Below are positions 63,689-64,000 of a stretch of DNA of 64,000 nucleotides, in pieces. This DNA comes from an uncultured Candidatus Competibacteraceae bacterium (lineage in GTDB: Bacteria; Pseudomonadota; Gammaproteobacteria; Competibacterales; Competibacteraceae). The stretch spans positions 1 to 64,000 of the forward strand of contig CAIRMO010000077.1 in NCBI GenBank assembly GCA_903879705.1. The letters run 5' to 3'. The translations under genes were made by a program, and so were the position numbers. The notes below the pieces were generated by a model. That model was not told where the DNA came from, searched no databases, and saw nothing but the letters and a program-made list of their open reading frames with translations. The first letter of the stretch is position 1; every line of letters starts with the position of its first letter.

Positions 63689-64000
63689 TTAATCAACCTC
63701 CAGTTCCTTGATGCGCAGTTCAGTACCGCTCACCAATCGCCATTGATAACCGCCGCACAGTGGGCAAGGATCGAAATGCTGTTGGACCGGGACAGTTTGG
63801 GCGCAATCCAGACAGTGAGCGCGGCCCGGCACAGTGATGATGTCCAGTTCCGCCTCAGCCGCCGTGGTGTCCTGGCGCACGATCTCGAAGGCAAACCGCA
63901 ACGCCTCCAGTTCGACGTTAGCCAGCTCGCCGATTTCCAGCCACACCCGCCGCACCCGGCTGAAACCCTGTTGGCGGGCCTGAGTGGTAACGGTATCGAT
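63689..64000 (-). CDS. hypA: Hydrogenase nickel-insertion protein HypA (5' end cut by window)
   Basis: Nickel metallochaperone working with HypB. The reading frame stays open to the window edge, so the N-terminal MHE nickel site lies outside. Visible: GFSRVRRVWLEIGELANVEL, VPGRAHCLDC and HFDPCPLCGGYQW, which is the two-CxxC zinc site. An internal ATG (63955) is not the true start because family sequence continues upstream of it. The stop codon touches the hypB start. Confidence 0.95.
   Translation of the reverse strand: MDTVTTQARQQGFSRVRRVWLEIGELANVELEALRFAFEIVRQDTTAAEAELDIITVPGRAHCLDCAQTVPVQQHFDPCPLCGGYQWRLVSGTELRIKELEVD

Noticed and set aside
63955-63955. HypA starting at the internal ATG
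   Set aside because: HypA-like sequence (ARQQGFSRV) continues upstream to the window edge, so the gene is cut by the window, not short.

Overview
The window looks like a chromosomal segment of a facultatively anaerobic, denitrifying gammaproteobacterium. It has a complete narGHJI nitrate reductase with two nitrate/nitrite transporter genes and molybdenum-cofactor genes, an RND efflux operon, an AlaA-type aminotransferase, [NiFe]-hydrogenase maturation genes and a cytoplasmic GH13 amylase with a starch-binding module. A glycogen-using denitrifier of the Competibacteraceae type would fit, but that assignment is inference from gene content; there is no rRNA or other taxonomic marker. I saw no tRNA, rRNA, CRISPR array, intact insertion sequence or prophage.

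Region 1 (1-26 kb) is an exopolysaccharide (EPS) locus in two convergent arms. The plus arm (0.35-10.0 kb) holds a UDP-glucuronate decarboxylase, a c-di-GMP-I (GEMM) riboswitch leading into two secreted proteins (FN3 plus ConA-like protein; right-handed beta-helix protein), an O-antigen-ligase/Wzy-type membrane protein, a polysaccharide deacetylase, an ATP-grasp ligase and a membrane GT2 glycosyltransferase. The minus arm (25.7 to 10.1 kb, reading leftwards) holds the priming sugar transferase, Wza/GumB-type export lipoprotein, GumC/Wzz-type copolymerase, an ExeA-like ATPase fused to LysM, a CpsD-like P-loop protein without the P-loop lysine, an exostosin-like GT47, a Wzx flippase, a methyltransferase, a BioF2/FemAB-like acyltransferase, a WecG/TagA transferase, a second deacetylase and two GT4 glycosyltransferases. 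Together these cover priming, assembly, flipping, polymerisation, export and tailoring of a Wzx/Wzy-type polymer, with two secreted proteins under c-di-GMP control that could act in the matrix. Several genes (about 2-4 kb and 16-20 kb) are visibly AT-richer than the rest.

Region 2 (26-37 kb) is mixed. It contains a galE truncated at its 3' end beside the EPS operon, a 96-aa flagellar-rod-like mini protein, a superoxide dismutase C-terminal remnant, an acyl-CoA ligase, a large 2OG-Fe(II) oxygenase next to the GH13 amylase, a wrecked VapC-type PIN toxin gene containing a palindromic repeat, and an OmpR-type two-component system.

Region 3 (37-50 kb) is the nitrate-respiration block: fused NarK, NarK, narGHJI and moaA on the minus strand, with mobA divergent. 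Region 4 (50-54 kb) has an isolated YejE-like permease, alaA, a peroxidase-related protein and a helicase remnant. Region 5 (54-64 kb) is an acrAB-oprM-like RND operon followed by convergent hypF, hypB and a hypA that runs off the window end.

The best candidate for an undescribed system is the EPS locus: a c-di-GMP riboswitch driving two secreted matrix-type proteins, combined with an assembly complex whose kinase-like partner lacks the P-loop lysine and which carries a LysM-tethered ExeA ATPase.
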